In this document: piece after piece, positions 34,277 to 47,141 of the stretch
Layout: every line of letters starts with the position of its first letter
Numbering within the stretch: position 1 is the stretch's first letter
Assembly (NCBI GenBank): GCA_023213395.1
Contig: CM041465.1
Coordinates: 152,651,741-152,715,740 of the forward strand
From: Cycas panzhihuaensis
Lineage: Eukaryota; Cycadophyta
Direction: 5' to 3'
DNA: 64,000 nucleotides
Notes under the pieces: model-generated
What the model was told of the DNA's origin: nothing
Database searches by the model: none
Seen by the model: only the letters and a program-made list of their open reading frames with translations
Program-made: the position numbers and the translations under genes

Positions 34277-37200
34277 TTTAAATTAAAGTTGTATAAAATG
34301 TGATAAGTGCAAAAGCAAAAATACTTGAATGTAGAAAATTTGAAAGAATTTAAATGAAAGAAGTTATTTCCAAATATATATCCCAAGGTTTCCAAAGTTT
34401 TGAGCAAATGAACTAGGACCTAGAAAGGCTACTAGGCTCTAAGTTTATGTTTCTCCTGGGGCAACCTTTCTGCTGTTATTCGCTAGTGGCGCTTGCCCAC
34501 AGATGGCAAAACAGGGACCCTTTATACCGGTACGGAGCGCTAGGCTCTATATACCTCAAGACGGGTCGCTAAGAAGGCTTTGACACCCCCCTGAATTGTT
34601 GGTCCACCTGCGCCAGATTTATACCTTACGACAGATCTAGCAGTGAAGGTTCTCGAACCAAGGCACTCACCCTCTCCAAGTCTAGCCTTGGTCTCCAAAC
34701 ACCATGAAATGAAAAGGTTCTGCACCTTAGCCTGCCACCATATACACCTGATAGCTAATGGCTGTCCTCATCCAATATAAGTAGGCCGATTAGCATGTGC
34801 GGGGTGGTAACTTCAGGGGTCCTAATCGTTCCCCTTGCAAGGATGGAAAAAAGTGTGGTTCAATTCAGAATTATCTTATTTAATGTGGAAACTAATCTAT
34901 TTAGCAATGTGATCTTGCTTAGAAAAAGAAAAATTCCTTTGATAACAGAAAAAAGTTCTAAACAAGATGAAATGAAAACTTTTACAAAAAACTCTTTTTG
35001 CCTTTTTTCAAAAAAATAATGTCCTTCAAATAGATGTAATATGCCTTTGAAAAGAAATGCAATTTTCATTTTATAAGTGCAAGAAAGATGATATTTTTCA
35101 ATAACTTTGATACACTTTTAAAGTATAATGATCAATAAGAAAGTAATGATACGTTTGAAAGCAAACTTAAAAACTTTTCACTTATGCAAAACTTGAAATA
35201 AACTTTTGAAAATAAAGAGTTTCAAAAAAATGGCAATTTCTCAAATGAGTAAAGTAAATCTTCAATGTAAAAAAAAATCTTTTTGTATAATAACAACTTT
35301 TCTTTGAAAAAATATATATTGCTTTATAAACAAATGCTGGTTCAAAACAATTTAAAATGCTTGTAGAAAGATCGAGTAGAAACTTTGAGTAAACAATGAT
35401 ATATGAAGTAGAATTTTCTTCAAAAATTTGAAAGAGGATAAGCTTATTAGAATGTATGTATATGCTCAACTTTAACAGATTGAAAACTATATTGAATAAT
35501 GTTAGAATAACTCAAAATTTTACCAATATGTAGATTGATGAGGTATGAATCCAATGAAATAAACAGTTTTGAAAATGGGCACCAATAAATCATAATTTGA
35601 ATAATGCAAATATATAGACCTCCTTATGGGGCCTAACAGGAGCAGGGTAGGTAAAAATTGCATACAATGACTAATTAACCTCTAGAAAAAGTTGAACAAA
35701 TGGCCAAATATTATTTATGAAGTAATCAATGTTCTTCCAATTGAAAATTTTGAAAAATATATTAAAAGAAGATGTAAAAAACAGTAGATTTAGGCCAATA
35801 GGATACCTCAACTTTGATTGATTTGACATATAAGAAAAATGTGTCAAAATATATAGAAAAATATGTCAAAATGAAGAGAAATGAGTCGGCTTCCCAATGA
35901 AGCTGATGGAATTAAAATCTGATAAAAAATGCAAAAGTTATAGTGAAAAATGTAACAAGTGTCTTTATCGAGAATATTACAAAATAAGTAAAAACCAACT
36001 AAATTCCTTATTTCAGCGATTAAAAAGTTAGTGAAGATGAACTCAAAAATTGAAGTAAAATGTGGGTATTAAAGTCTATACAATGTAGATCACTATAGAG
36101 AAAATTTGGGCACAAAACAGTTTACCAGAAATAAATGACAGCCAGTTCTAAAACTGATTTTGTTAAAAATACGAAAATTGCTGAAATTTTGAAAGACTAT
36201 GTTAAAATAGTCGAAACAAGGTCAAATTGGCACCAAATTAGTCTTATGACCAGTCGAAATGGGTGTACAAAAAATTTCTGATCTATTGGGGCAGGTTTCA
36301 TCTAAAACCGATAAGCCAGTGAGAAGTTATGGCCATAAAAGCGCCAATAACTCTATAGAAAATAAAATTTTAAAAAAATAAGGTTTAAAAATAAAAAAAC
36401 ATCTTTAAAAAACGTGACTGAAGTTGTACTGAGCTGGGATTAAACCCAAGATCAGTCGGATAACAAAGACCTCTGATGTCAGGAGGGTGAACTCGCTTGT
36501 CGGGATGAAAAACACAACTTAAACCTTTTAAAACTGGATTTTAAAATATACAATAAATAAAACTGAATATATAACAAAATGCAACACTAAACATATAAAC
36601 GCAAATATATATGACACGATTAATATGCCAACGGAACGCTAAATATATAAACACTAACACGATTAACGATTAATATGAATATGAAGGATGAATGGCAACG
36701 CAAATATAACACTATTGATATGCCAATGCAAATACGCTGAATGTGAAGCGAAGATGCCAACGCAAATATATAAATAACACGATTAATATGAAGAAGCGAT
36801 CAACAAAGACGATTTAAAGGCAGCACGGGGCGATTTAAACGCAATGAAGGAATGAATAAATATTAATCAATGAATATTAATCAATGTTAAATGCACAACG
36901 CAATGAAAGGCAATTTATAATCAATGCAATACGGAACTGAACCATAATATCACGGACTGCGTATTAAAAGGCGATTTATAATCAAACTGAATACGGGCTG
37001 TGTATTAAATCACACGGAATGAATACGGCATCACAGACTATGTATTAAATCACACTGAGCCAAAGGCTTAACGGATATACAAATATGAGGCTAAGGAGAT
37101 ACAATGCGAGACCAAGGACGCAGATCACACGCGCCGACACGCAGACGCAGAAGATGCAAACAGTCACGGAGACGGAGGACAGAGAAGACGCAGAATAAGA

Positions 37201-37860
37201 CGTACGGCGAGACGGACAACACAGATGTGAATATAGTCACGCACCGATATCGAGACGCACAGGGTAACACAAGGCGATAATCAGTGATTCAACGCAAGAG
37301 GCGAAACGATAACAACAATAATGAAAGGGCAAATGGTCTTGGCCTAGAGGCGTCCAGAGACGGAGAGCAGAAAAGAGGCACAGATATGAGAAGATACAGG
37401 AGCCTGAATCGTAAAACGAGAGCCTGAATGCCAAGATTAAATAATGGCAGCGAGTATGTAGTAAATAGAGAGAGGGCCAGATGTTTTAAGATGATTAATA
37501 TGCAGATACACTCTGATTGCAAGATGGTTAACAGAGGGAACTGAGGGATGCTATGGACAGAGGATCACACAAGATCTATCGAGCACTTATATATTGGAGA
37601 TCAAAGGAACAAATAAGAGGCATATATCAAAAATTATTTATTTATATGTTAAAAAAATAAAAAAATGAAACGAAGAACCTGGTTTCCGTATGGAGTACAA
37701 ACTTCTGAGCAGGAGAACTTCCTTCACAGTGGATAAAATCCTGATCCGTCTTCTCCAGTGGATAGGTGAGCTCGCCAGAATCTCAATGAGCAGTCATATA
37801 GATACGTTTCGCTAGATGTATGAGTAACTAACACCAGAAAACAGACAATAGTATCACCGT
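34277..37860 (-). other. Long non-coding leader of copia D
   Basis: 3.6 kb between PBS and gag start with no credible open frame. Three zones: a GC-richer conserved block near gag (about 34430-34850), an AU-rich middle (34860-36400), and a distal zone (36400-37860) with a hairpin/B-box-like motif (about 36430-36500) and degenerate CGCAAATATA / CACGATTAATATG repeats (36560-37060). E and F have leaders in the same place that align with parts of it. Confidence 0.75.
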
Positions 37861-37873
37861 GGCTCTGATACCA
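37861..37873 (-). promoter_or_regulatory. PBS of copia D (initiator tRNA-Met)
   Basis: GGCTCTGATACCA, complement of the initiator-Met PBS, 2 nt inside the right LTR. Confidence 0.95.
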
Positions 37874-37875
37874 AA

Positions 37876-38210
37876 TGATGGAGCTGGAGGAGCAGAGCAA
37901 AACATCACGACGTTCTCATCTTGAGTACAACGGCAATTTCCAATAGAATGGCAGTGTTAATAAACACCAGGGAGGGATTCCCAACCCTTAAATAGAGAAT
38001 TCGAGGAGGCGTCGGGCGCCATCACCCTAGTTGCACAACAATTAAGGTTAGTTTAAAAAAACATTAAAGTAAATAACGGTGATACGTACCTCAAATGAGT
38101 GGTCAGTCCGAGCGGCTATTGAACGGCTCAAGGTGCCCTAGGGTCCCTCAAAGGCGGCTTTGAGAGGCCCTAAGCGCTCTGGTGCACGAACATTGGGATT
38201 ATTCCCAACA
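37876..38210 (-). repeat. 5' LTR of copia D
   Basis: 335 bp, same ends as 29703-30037. A TATA-like TATTTAAG (minus strand) is present about two-thirds into it. Confidence 0.95.
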
Positions 38211-38215
38211 TTGAT

Positions 38216-38346
38216 TACACCTGCTTTACATTTTTTAAGCATCTTAATGGTATTTTTCTACTAAATGAAGGTTACAAACATGAAAAATAAATATAACAAG
38301 GCATTTTAAAGAGTATTATAAAATTAAAGTCTGAAAAGAGGTAATC
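38216..38346 (-). repeat. 5' LTR of gypsy H, remainder
   Basis: Continues the H LTR after D: CACCTGCTTTACATTTTTTA and TTCTACTAAATGAAGG match the left LTR at about 23846-23900. The outer end is uncertain by about 10 bp. Confidence 0.8.
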
Positions 38347-39673
38347 TCTCTCTAAATTTTTGTCTCGATCTGTCACTCTAGTGAGAAGATCTGATATGAT
38401 CTATGTTCTCCTCTTCATGTTTTATTTTTCAAGATCAAGGAGAAACTCTTTCTTTTAAACCATTATAGCTCTCTATTTAACTATCAAAACTAGCACTTAT
38501 AACTACTCGTTCTGTTTGTCTCTGAGTCATCTTGCTAGTAAAGAAGATATATCTTAATTTTATCCATCTGTTTATGAGATATCTTTGTCGGATCATGAGG
38601 TGCTTCACTTGATTATGTCAAAAACCTACATATGATTAAATTTTGATTTATTTTATTTTCTTCTAAAGTTTAAGTTTAATTTAATTTAAGTTTATAATTT
38701 TTTAGTTCCAAGCATGTTAGCCTCCCTCCATCCTTAGCCCCCAATCTTATTTGCTCCATATGACCTTTCATTTGTAGATTTCAAATAATATTAATCTATA
38801 TTTTATAATTTTTTATTATTCAAAAACTATATTTTATATTCTATATAATTTGGATTCTACTAGCCCCCTTAGGCCTCTATTAATCAGTCATATTGAGCCC
38901 CCAGGTGACCTAGGCTTATTGATCAAAGGGGCTTAACCCCCTTCCTTCTCTAGTTTTGTGTTATAAAGAGGACCTTGGACATTTTCTTTAATAACTTGAG
39001 TTCTACAGCTCGATTTTTGGAACCATCAAAATCGTTGGAAAGATTTTTTAGCACTCTACATATTAAAGCAGTTTGATCTCATTTTCATGCTATTTTGTAG
39101 GTCTTTGAAGCTATTAAATTTGAGTCTTTGCTTTAGTCCTAATTATATGCATTATTTAATATTTTGAGCCAAATTTCTCATTTTAACTGAATATATTTGA
39201 TCATTATCTGCATACTAATTCATTATTGATAATATTTATTTGGTTTTATAAGCTTACAAGTTATTTTCTAGCTCTTTAGCATCAATTTTAGCTTCTTGAA
39301 GATTATAAGCCCTATTTAGATCAAAACGATAAATTAGTACTCCTTACCATTACTGTTCTCTTTTTTTAACATTTATATTTGAATTTAAAAGGATTTATTT
39401 AAGTATTTTTAACTATTAAGGCCTTTCATTGCCTTTAAAACTTCAACATTACACCTAGTTTGCATATAAATTTATAAAAGATTAACTCTTCATTTCATCT
39501 ATATTATTTTAAGAAAATTTGCTAGAAATTCCATATATCTTAAGGTTGTTGGTTCACTAATTAAAGAAACATTCTTATTTGCCTTAAATTCACTATATCT
39601 TTTAAGATTGATAAGTATATTTTAGTGTAGTCATAAGCCATTTATGGCTCCTTTATGCTTTTGAGTTTCATCT
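38347..39673 (+). other. X leader, third segment
   Basis: Non-coding AT-rich sequence between gypsy H and copia F. The phrase GTGACCTAGGCTTATTGATC with AAAGGGGC (about 38902-38932) resembles a stretch in the F leader (minus strand, about 46525-46560), which supports this being leader of a related element. Ends with the F target site CATCT (39669-39673). Confidence 0.55.
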
Positions 39674-39990
39674 TATTATTTGCAGATGAGTAGAGCAGGT
39701 TAGGATGCCATTCTGATTAACAAATTTCCATATAATAGAAGGTAGTGTTGAAAAAACTTAGGTTGTAATACAACCCTTTAAATAGAAATTTGGGGAGCCG
39801 CTTAAGCACCTCAACCTAACCTGTATGTTAGCCATCAAAAATAAAAAAACAAATTAAAATATTAAAGCATACCTGAATATGCCAGTTGATGATGGCTTAG
39901 GGAGGCTCTAGGTGCCTTAGGGAGCCCTAAAGGTGGCTTTGAGGGGCCCTAGGTACATATATCCTTAGGACATTAGGGGTTATCCCAACA
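39674..39990 (-). repeat. 3' LTR of copia F
   Basis: 317 bp; minus strand starts TGTTGGGATAACCCC. It contains the hairpin block at 39918-39952, as in D and E. On the plus strand it begins TATTATTTGCAG (TG changed to TA). Confidence 0.9.
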
Positions 39991-39994
39991 TTCT

Positions 39995-42900
39995 CCTCCA
40001 TAATCCCTAATGTGAGGAATTCCTAAATTTTCTCTAAATTTCTAGAACTTGATCTTACCCAATGCTTTTGTGAAGATATCCATTGTCTAGTCCTTCATAC
40101 TATAATATTTTAGTTCAATTTGTCCTTCATGTACTAATTCACGAATGATATGATGTTGTGTCTCAATATGCTTAGTTCTACCATGAAAAAATAGATTCTT
40201 TGTCATTTATATGGTGCTTTAATTATCACACTAGATTTTGGTTGGCCCTTACTATTCTATATTAAGATCTTATAGAAGACAATGCAACCAAACTATTTCA
40301 CATGCCCCTAAAACTACTGTTTTATATTCTGCCTCTTCTATTGATAAAAAACTATATTTTGTTTCTTTAAGCTCCACGCTTTAACTATTGAAACTATATT
40401 AAAGGTGTAACTTGATGTAGATTTCCTATCATCTATATCACCGGCCCAATCTGAATCTATATGCCCTATTAATCTTAAATTTGATGTAGACCTGTAACAT
40501 AGCCCAAAATCTATTGTGCCTTTAAGATATCATAGGATTCTTTTTGCTACTTTCCAATGAGAAGTCTTTGGATCATGCATAAATCGAGATACCACAGTAA
40601 CTACATGCATGATATTAGGTCGTGTAGAAGTCAAGTAAATTAAGCTGCCAATTAGTTGCTTGTATAGTATCTGCATATGAGCAGACTCATCATGCTTTGA
40701 AAGTTTTATTCCAACTTCAGTAGGAGTAACTAAATGTTTACATTCGCTCGTCTTAAACTTTTGAAGTAAGTCCAAGGTATATTTTCTTTGGGAGATAAGA
40801 ATGCTGCCATCATCTTGCCATACTTCTATTCCTAGGAAGTAATGCATTAGACCCAAGTTAGTCATTTTAAATTCTTTACATATATCTCCCTTGAATTGAT
40901 GTGAGAGTTGTGGATCACTTGATATGTCAAAAAGATCATCAACATATAATCCCATAATTAGGATCGATTTACCTTCGATCTTAGTGTATAGATTTGGGTC
41001 TGATTGAGATCTTTTAAAGCCTTAATCTTTGTAATATTTATCAATACAGGAATACCATGCCTTAGGTGCTTGTTTAAGTCCATAAAGTGCTTTCTTGAGT
41101 TTGTACACTTTGTTTTCTTTCCCCATGACTTCAAAACTAAGGGGTTGAGAGACATAGATGTCTTCTTTGATATAGCCATATAGCCATTAAGAAAAACACT
41201 TTTGATGTCCATTTGGCAAATGTCCCATTTCATTTGAGCTGCCAAATTAATAATCATCTGAATTGTTTCCATTCTGGCAACTACAACGAAGGTCTCATTA
41301 TAATCAATGCTTTCCTTTTGAGAGTATTCTTTTATAATAAGACGAGCTTTGTACTTATCAATAGAGCTATTAGATCTGAATTTTGTTTTGTATATCCACT
41401 TAGTCTCAATAGGCTTTTTATTAGGAGGAAGATCAACCAATTCCCAAGTGTCATTTTTTACAATGGAGTTGTATTCTTCCTCCATAGCTTTTCTCCATGT
41501 AGCATCTAAATTAACCTCATTAAAGGTTTGAGGCTCATGTGTTTCCATAATACCAGACATAAGGGAAAAATTTACCCTATGGCATTGAGTTGATCTTCTA
41601 TTATAATCATGATCCAACATGTTATCCATGGGATGATATGTGTGAGTCCATTTAGGAATTGTTCGTGGTAGAGGTTGAGAGGTTTCCTCCTTAGGAAAAT
41701 TTTGTAGTGGAGGTTGAGAAGAAGTTCCCTCCCTACTTTCAACATCAATGGTTCTTCTTTGGAGCTACCAAGGTGGCACATATGTGGACCTAGGATTGGA
41801 ATCAATATTTATTGCCATATTCTTTCCTTTTTCTTAATGATGATCAACATAACAGGAATCAGTGTCTTGAAAGATGACATCTCTACTCATGATAACCTTT
41901 CTTACTTTTGGATTATAAAGTTTATATGATTTTGATATATCACTATAGATGATGAAAATTTATTTGGTACTATGATCATCTAGTTTTGTCCTTTTCTATT
42001 CAAGAATATAAGTATATGCCATGTAGCCAAAAACTCTTAAGTGATGGATACTTGGTTTGTATCCTGTCCATGCTTCTTCGAGAGTTTTCCATCGAAGTGC
42101 TTTAGTGGTACTTCTATTAATCAAATATACTACAGTATATATTGCTTCGACCCAAAATTAATTTCCTAATCTTTTATCTTTCAGCATGCACCTTGCCATT
42201 TCAACTATGGTGTGATTCTCTCTTTTGGCTACACCATTTTGTTGAGGGGTGTAGGGATTGGTTAACTAATGCTTGATTCCATGGTGAACACAATAAGCAT
42301 TGAATTGATTTGAAATGAATTCTCCACCATTGTCTGATCTTAGGGAGAGTATATTGTGTCTACTTTGTCTCTCCACATAGGTTTTGAAGTCAACAAAGTG
42401 TTGAAACACGTCAGATTTAAATTTTATAAAGAAAACCCATGTTTTCCTTGTATAGTTATCAATGAAAGTAATAAAGTATTTTGCTCCTCCTAGAGATGGA
42501 GTTTCCATGGGACCATAAATATTAGTATGTACCAATTGAAGAGGATCTTATTCTCTTTAGGTAAATTTTAGAAAACTTTTCCTATGTTGTTTTCCAAGTA
42601 GGCATCCTGTTGGAGTGCATGATATTAACTATCATGAGGAAGTTCTCTTCCCAAATCACCCCACGGCTTTTGATGTAACGACAACCCATGACAAGTGGTA
42701 TCAGAGAAACCAGGGTTCAAAACTAGTCTTGTGTACCATGATAACACATTTAGAGATATGTGAAGGTGTATGGGTGACACTGAGGAATGTCATGGTGGAT
42801 ATGCATATCATGTAGGTACAATTGACTCCTTATGATAGGGGAGTATTGGAGTGCATGATGCTAACTATCACGAGGAAGTCTTTTTCCCAAATCACCCTGG

Positions 42901-44611
42901 GGCTTTTGGTGTAATAGAAACCCATGACACATACCTCATGGATATTTTTGTCCACTTTAATGTGGGGCAACCCATCAACCATGCTCATCCCTTTCATAAG
43001 TTCCAAACTACTATAATTCAAGTGCTCAAATCTTTTATGTCACATGGTAGTGTCAATCTTGATGGTTATTTTCAAAGCATAAGAATCAGATTGAGGGATG
43101 ACAAGTTTAAATAGATTATCTTTTGTCATTTTTCCTCTAGCAAAAATTACTTTATTTTGTCTCTTATCTTTGATAATACACTCACCATTATCAAATATGG
43201 CTCTATAATCCTGACCCATCATCTGTCCCATTAATAGTAGATTCTTCCTTAAGGCTAGAACATATAGAACATCCTCAATGTATTTGGTTTCTCTTGAATC
43301 GATTTAGAGAGCTACACTTCCTTTGCCAATAGCTTTATGGGTTGTATTATCTCCAAATATAATAGAGCCCATTTTGGCTATATCCATTGTTTAAAACCAA
43401 CCCCTTGTATGAGTCATGTGAGTTGAGCATCTTGAGTCAATATACCAACTACTATTTTCATCTTCATTAGCTAGAAAGCAAAACACGAATAACCAATTTT
43501 CTCTATTTTGCACAGCAGTGTTAGCATATCCTTTGTTAGGTGGTCTATTTTTAGCAAAACACCTATCTTCTGTATGACGAAGGTAATTACAAAAGGTGTA
43601 ATATGATGAATCTCTTCTCTCATAACTAAGACTTCTACTCTGAGGATAAGATCTATCAATATGAGATGGCCTTCCTCGTTTTTCATAAGGAGGTGGATAA
43701 TCCCTTTGCCTGTGATTTGGAGGATGAAAATTTTCCCTTTATAGTGGTATGTCCCTTTGGCAATTAGGATAGCTTTGATGTGTCCCTTGTTGTCTTTCTT
43801 CACTTGGATATCTAGTTTACCTTGAATCTCTTTGATTAGCTTCTTGTCTTTGGTGAGGAGCTTGATATCTTAGCTACCTTTATTAGTACAGTGTATGTCT
43901 AGGATTTCTACTCTTTTCTTTCAGAGACTAATCCCTAGATTTAGAAGTGCTTGCTTGAGTATATGGGCATATCCTTGCCTTAGTGGAAAAAGCATGTTCA
44001 AGTGATTCGTTAGATGCCTTCTTCTCTTTAACAGCCATTAACATGGCACTCTATTATTCTATTTTGAGAGTGCTCAAGTCTTTGGGGACTTTAATACTAG
44101 TTGCAACCATTTCAAAACTTGGTACGACACTGACACATCATAGAATCCTTTCAACAACTCTTTGTTTCATTAAGGTCTCTCTAAGAGATCTCATATGATT
44201 AACTAGGTCTTGTACCTTTGTTATAAAGTTAGTAACTAATTCATTTAAATTCATCCTTAGGTTTTCAAATTTACTCCTAAGGGTTTGAAGATTTGATGAA
44301 TCCACTCCTTCATAAATCAGTTATAAAGTATCTCATACTTGCTTTGATGTGGCTGCTTCACTCACTATTGGAAAAATTTGAACATCAATAGCACAAAACA
44401 ATAATATTCGAGCCTTATTATCTTTATTAACCATTTTTTTGAATACCCTCTTTTGTTTATTTGTGGTTTGGTCACCTAGATCTGTATAGACTGTCTAAAC
44501 TATGCCCTATAATTCCTTCGACATAAGGATAGATTTTATTTTTCTGCTCCAAATTAGAAAATTTATTCCATCAAATACTAGAATAGTCATATTTCCTGTG
44601 CTTGTTACCAT
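39995..44611 (-). pseudogene. Copia F gag-pol
   Basis: Gag starts at ATG 44611 (MVTSTGNMTILVFDGINFL), clearly homologous to D/E gag, with stops. Protease/pre-integrase lie around 42830-43500; the knuckle is not clear. In 43040-43231: GQMMGQDYRAIFDNGECIIKD. Integrase in 42266-42535: FITFIDNYTRKTWVFFIKF (a FIDDF Asp changed) and RSDNGGEFISNQF (second Asp intact). RT in 40958-41629: WRKAMEEEYNSIVKNDTWELVDLP, KWIYKTKF and [17 protein letters not shown] intact in 40530-40955 (GLYVDDLF). RNase H further left with stops. The TRIM interrupts the pre-integrase region after the GCLLG motif. Confidence 0.88.
42608..42929 (+). mobile_element. TRIM: 322-bp miniature LTR retrotransposon
   Basis: Two 86-bp terminal direct repeats, 42608-42693 (TGTTGGAGTGCATG...CCCATGACA) and 42844-42929 (TATTGGAGTGCATG...CCCATGACA). 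TGGTATCAGAG (42696-42706), a PBS, lies 2 nt after the first, and a purine run ATAGGGGAG (42835-42843) precedes the second. Flanks are CATCC (42603-42607) and CATAC (42930-42934), a TSD with one change. D and E lack this sequence at the same pol position. The 150-bp core has no coding capacity. This is the definition of a TRIM; it needs proteins from an autonomous element. Orientation plus, opposite to F. Confidence 0.93.
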
Positions 44612-46787
44612 GTTACTTAACTTGAGTTATGATAGTAATCCTTTAGTAAATAAAATATGTTTATCCCACCAAGGTTTTAGTTAAATGAATAAAAAAAGAT
44701 TTTTCAAGTGTAACCCAAGGTTTTATCCAAAGTTTTTAATAAGTGAACTAGTACCTATTAAGGCTACTAGGCTTTAAGTTTAAGTTTCTCTTGGGGTAAC
44801 CTTCTGTTGCTATCCTGTCTAGTGGTGCCTACCTACAGATGGCAAAACAAGGATCTAATATATCGGTATGTGAGTACTAGGCTCTATATACCTTAGTACA
44901 CAAGCTACTAAGAAGGCTTCTATACCCCCTTGAATTGTTGAGTCACTTGTGTCAAACTTATGCCCAATGACAGATCTAGCGGTGAAGGTTCTCAAACCAA
45001 GTAACTCACCCTCTCTAGGTCTAGCCTTGGTCTCTAAAAACTATAAATGGAATAGGTTTTGCACCTCAGTTTGCCACTGAATATATGTGATAGCCAAAGG
45101 CTTTCCTCATCTAATATGAGTAGGCTAAGTTGCATGTGCAGGGTGGTAACTTCAGGGGTCCTAACTATTCCCCTTACAAGGCTAGAAGAAAAAGGAGGTT
45201 CAATTCAAGTAATTATCTGATTTAATATGAGAAAATTTTATTATAGATGGTCTTTCTTATAAATAAGATTCCTTTTAGAATAAAAAAATTGAAATGAAAC
45301 TTGAAAATGAAGACTAAAGTCCAATTTCTTTCAATACTCAAATATCAATTTGAAAAATAAAGTATGAAATATCCTTTTTAATAAAATAATGCTTTCAATT
45401 TCAAAACAAAATTCTCCCTTTGAAAGTATAAATGATAATCTCACAATTAGGAAACTATGAGAAAGTTTAAATTAATATTCACACCTTTAAACAAATCAAA
45501 TGTCTTTTTAAAAAAGGAATAATTGTTCAATGTTCAAAGAAGTCTATATGTACTTTCCTTTCAAAATAAAGATGTATATCTATGATTACCCTATTTATGA
45601 AATTTAAAAATTAAAAAAATACTCTCCCCTTTTGAAATATTAGATTCCTTTGTAAAAAATAAGAACTTTTTCCTTCAAAAAATATGAAATAAAGATGAAA
45701 AAAAAAATCTAAATGAAAGCCAAGTGAACTCATTTAATCAAGTTTTATAAGTAGGTTCTGTTGAGAATGGAGGGGGGTAATTATTATTTAATAATCATAA
45801 ATAAGTGTAAGTAATCCTTGAATCAAGTACAAAAAGAATTTAAATAAGTTTTAGATTTGACAAAAGTCAAAAATATAACAAGAAATACCTATTTACCGAG
45901 TCTAATGAAAAAGAGGGGCTCCTTTTGATATAGAGGCCTAAAAGTAGGCTAAATGAGTTGAAAAATAGCTTAAAAACTTAATAAATACTAGTAAATCTTG
46001 TTAATTATTAGTATTATATAAATATCAAGTAAAATATATTCAAAATTAGAAAAAAAATTGGCTCAAAAATCTTAAAGAAAGTCTAACTAGGACTTAAATA
46101 AAACCTCAACTTTAGGAGCTTTGAAAGTCTACAAGAAAACTTCAAAAATTATAAATAAATATGTCAATTCAAAGAGAAATGAGTCAGCTTCCCAAAGAAA
46201 TCAACATATCTAAAACCTGATATGAATCAGAAAAGTTATATCAAAAAAGGTAAAAGGTACTTTTTATGTTAATAACTCAAAAAACTAAAAAAAAATGAAA
46301 TGACTTTAACTGATTAAAATTAGGTCAAATCAGCTTCAAAGGTAGTAAATAGTCAGTCAAAATTATAGCCTATAAAATTTGGGACTCAACAAAACTAGTT
46401 TTGCTAGAAACTAAGACCCCAGTGAAAAGATATTATGAAAAAGACCCAGGTAGCCTATGTATTAAAGAAAATTAGAAAAAATAAAAATAAAAATAAAAAA
46501 GAAAAGTTTATTAACCTTAAGATAGCCCCTTTAATAAATGAGCTAGAGGTCACGTGGACTAATGTGACTTGGGGTAAATCTCTTAAGGGGGGCTAAGAGC
46601 CTTTTAACATGGAAATAAAAGTTTATAGAAAAGGATTTAATTTTTTATTCTTATAAACTTTATAGCTATAATAAAAAGAATATCAATATGTATCATGCCG
46701 TGACAAAAAAATAATCAAACAGACATGAGTTGTGTGACTACAATGCACTCATAATGATTGAGGGAGTGTTGAATTGGGGGTGTTGAG
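44612..46787 (-). other. Leader of copia F, gag-proximal part
   Basis: Non-coding. The block at about 44740-45200 aligns with the GC-richer leader block of D and E (shared phrases such as GGCAAAACA, GACAGATCTAGC, GTGGTAACTTCAGGGGTCCT). The rest is AU-rich. Ends at the E insertion (TSD GATCC, 46788-46792). Confidence 0.7.
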
Positions 46788-46792
46788 GATCC

Positions 46793-47125
46793 TGTTGGGA
46801 ATAATCCCAATGTTCGTGCACCAGAGCGCTTAGGGCCCCTCAAAGCCGCCTTTGAGGGCCCCTAGGGCACCTTGAGCCGTTCACCGGTAGGGACCGACCA
46901 CTCATTTGAGGTACGTATCACCGTTATTTATTTTTAATATTTTTTCAAACTAACCTTAATTGTTGTGCAGCTAGGGTGATGGCGCTTGACGCCTCCCCGA
47001 ATTCTCTATTTAAGGGTTGGAAATACCTCCCTGGTGTTTATTAACACTGCCATTCTATTGGAAATTGTCATTGTACTTAAGATGAGAACGTTATGATGTC
47101 CTGCTCTGCTCCTCTGGCTCCATCA
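46793..47125 (+). repeat. 5' LTR of copia E
   Basis: 333 bp, TGTTGGGAATAATCCC...CTCCATCA. Hairpin at 46831-46866. CTATTTAAGGG (about 47006-47016) is a possible TATA box. Confidence 0.95.
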
Positions 47126-47127
47126 TT

Positions 47128-47141
47128 TGGTATCAGAGCCA
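47128..47141 (+). promoter_or_regulatory. PBS of copia E (initiator tRNA-Met)
   Basis: TGGTATCAGAGCCA, 2 nt after the 5' LTR: complement of an initiator tRNA-Met 3' end. Confidence 0.96.

Larger units (their letters stand above)
29703..38210 (-). mobile_element. Copia element D (8.5 kb, long leader)
   Basis: Complete copia with equal 335-bp LTRs (29703-30037 and 37876-38210), PBS complement GGCTCTGATACCA (37861-37873), purine tract (inner side of 30038-30054) and a perfect TSD TTGAT (29698-29702, 38211-38215). The coding part is 30038-34276 on the minus strand. Between PBS and gag lie 3.6 kb without coding capacity. The LTRs differ at about 19 of 335 positions by eye, nearly all transitions, so the insertion is not recent. 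Same family as E. Confidence 0.95.
22854..38346 (-). mobile_element. Gypsy element H with copia D inside its 5' LTR
   Basis: Minus-strand gypsy with about 1.1-kb LTRs (22854-23970; 28676-29702 continued at 38216-38346). The LTR appears to have inverted ends TGATCTA...TAGATCA in the left copy. Inside the right (5') LTR lies copia D. The PBS complement GCTCTGATACCA is at 28657-28668. Internal gag, protease, RT, RNase H and integrase read leftward with many stops. The outer TSD is not cleanly resolved: ACTCT on the left and about TCTCT on the right. It sits in the leader of X. Confidence 0.82.

Noticed and set aside
36560-37060. CRISPR array
   Set aside because: The repeats are irregular in length and spacing, without constant repeats and unique spacers, in a plant retroelement leader.
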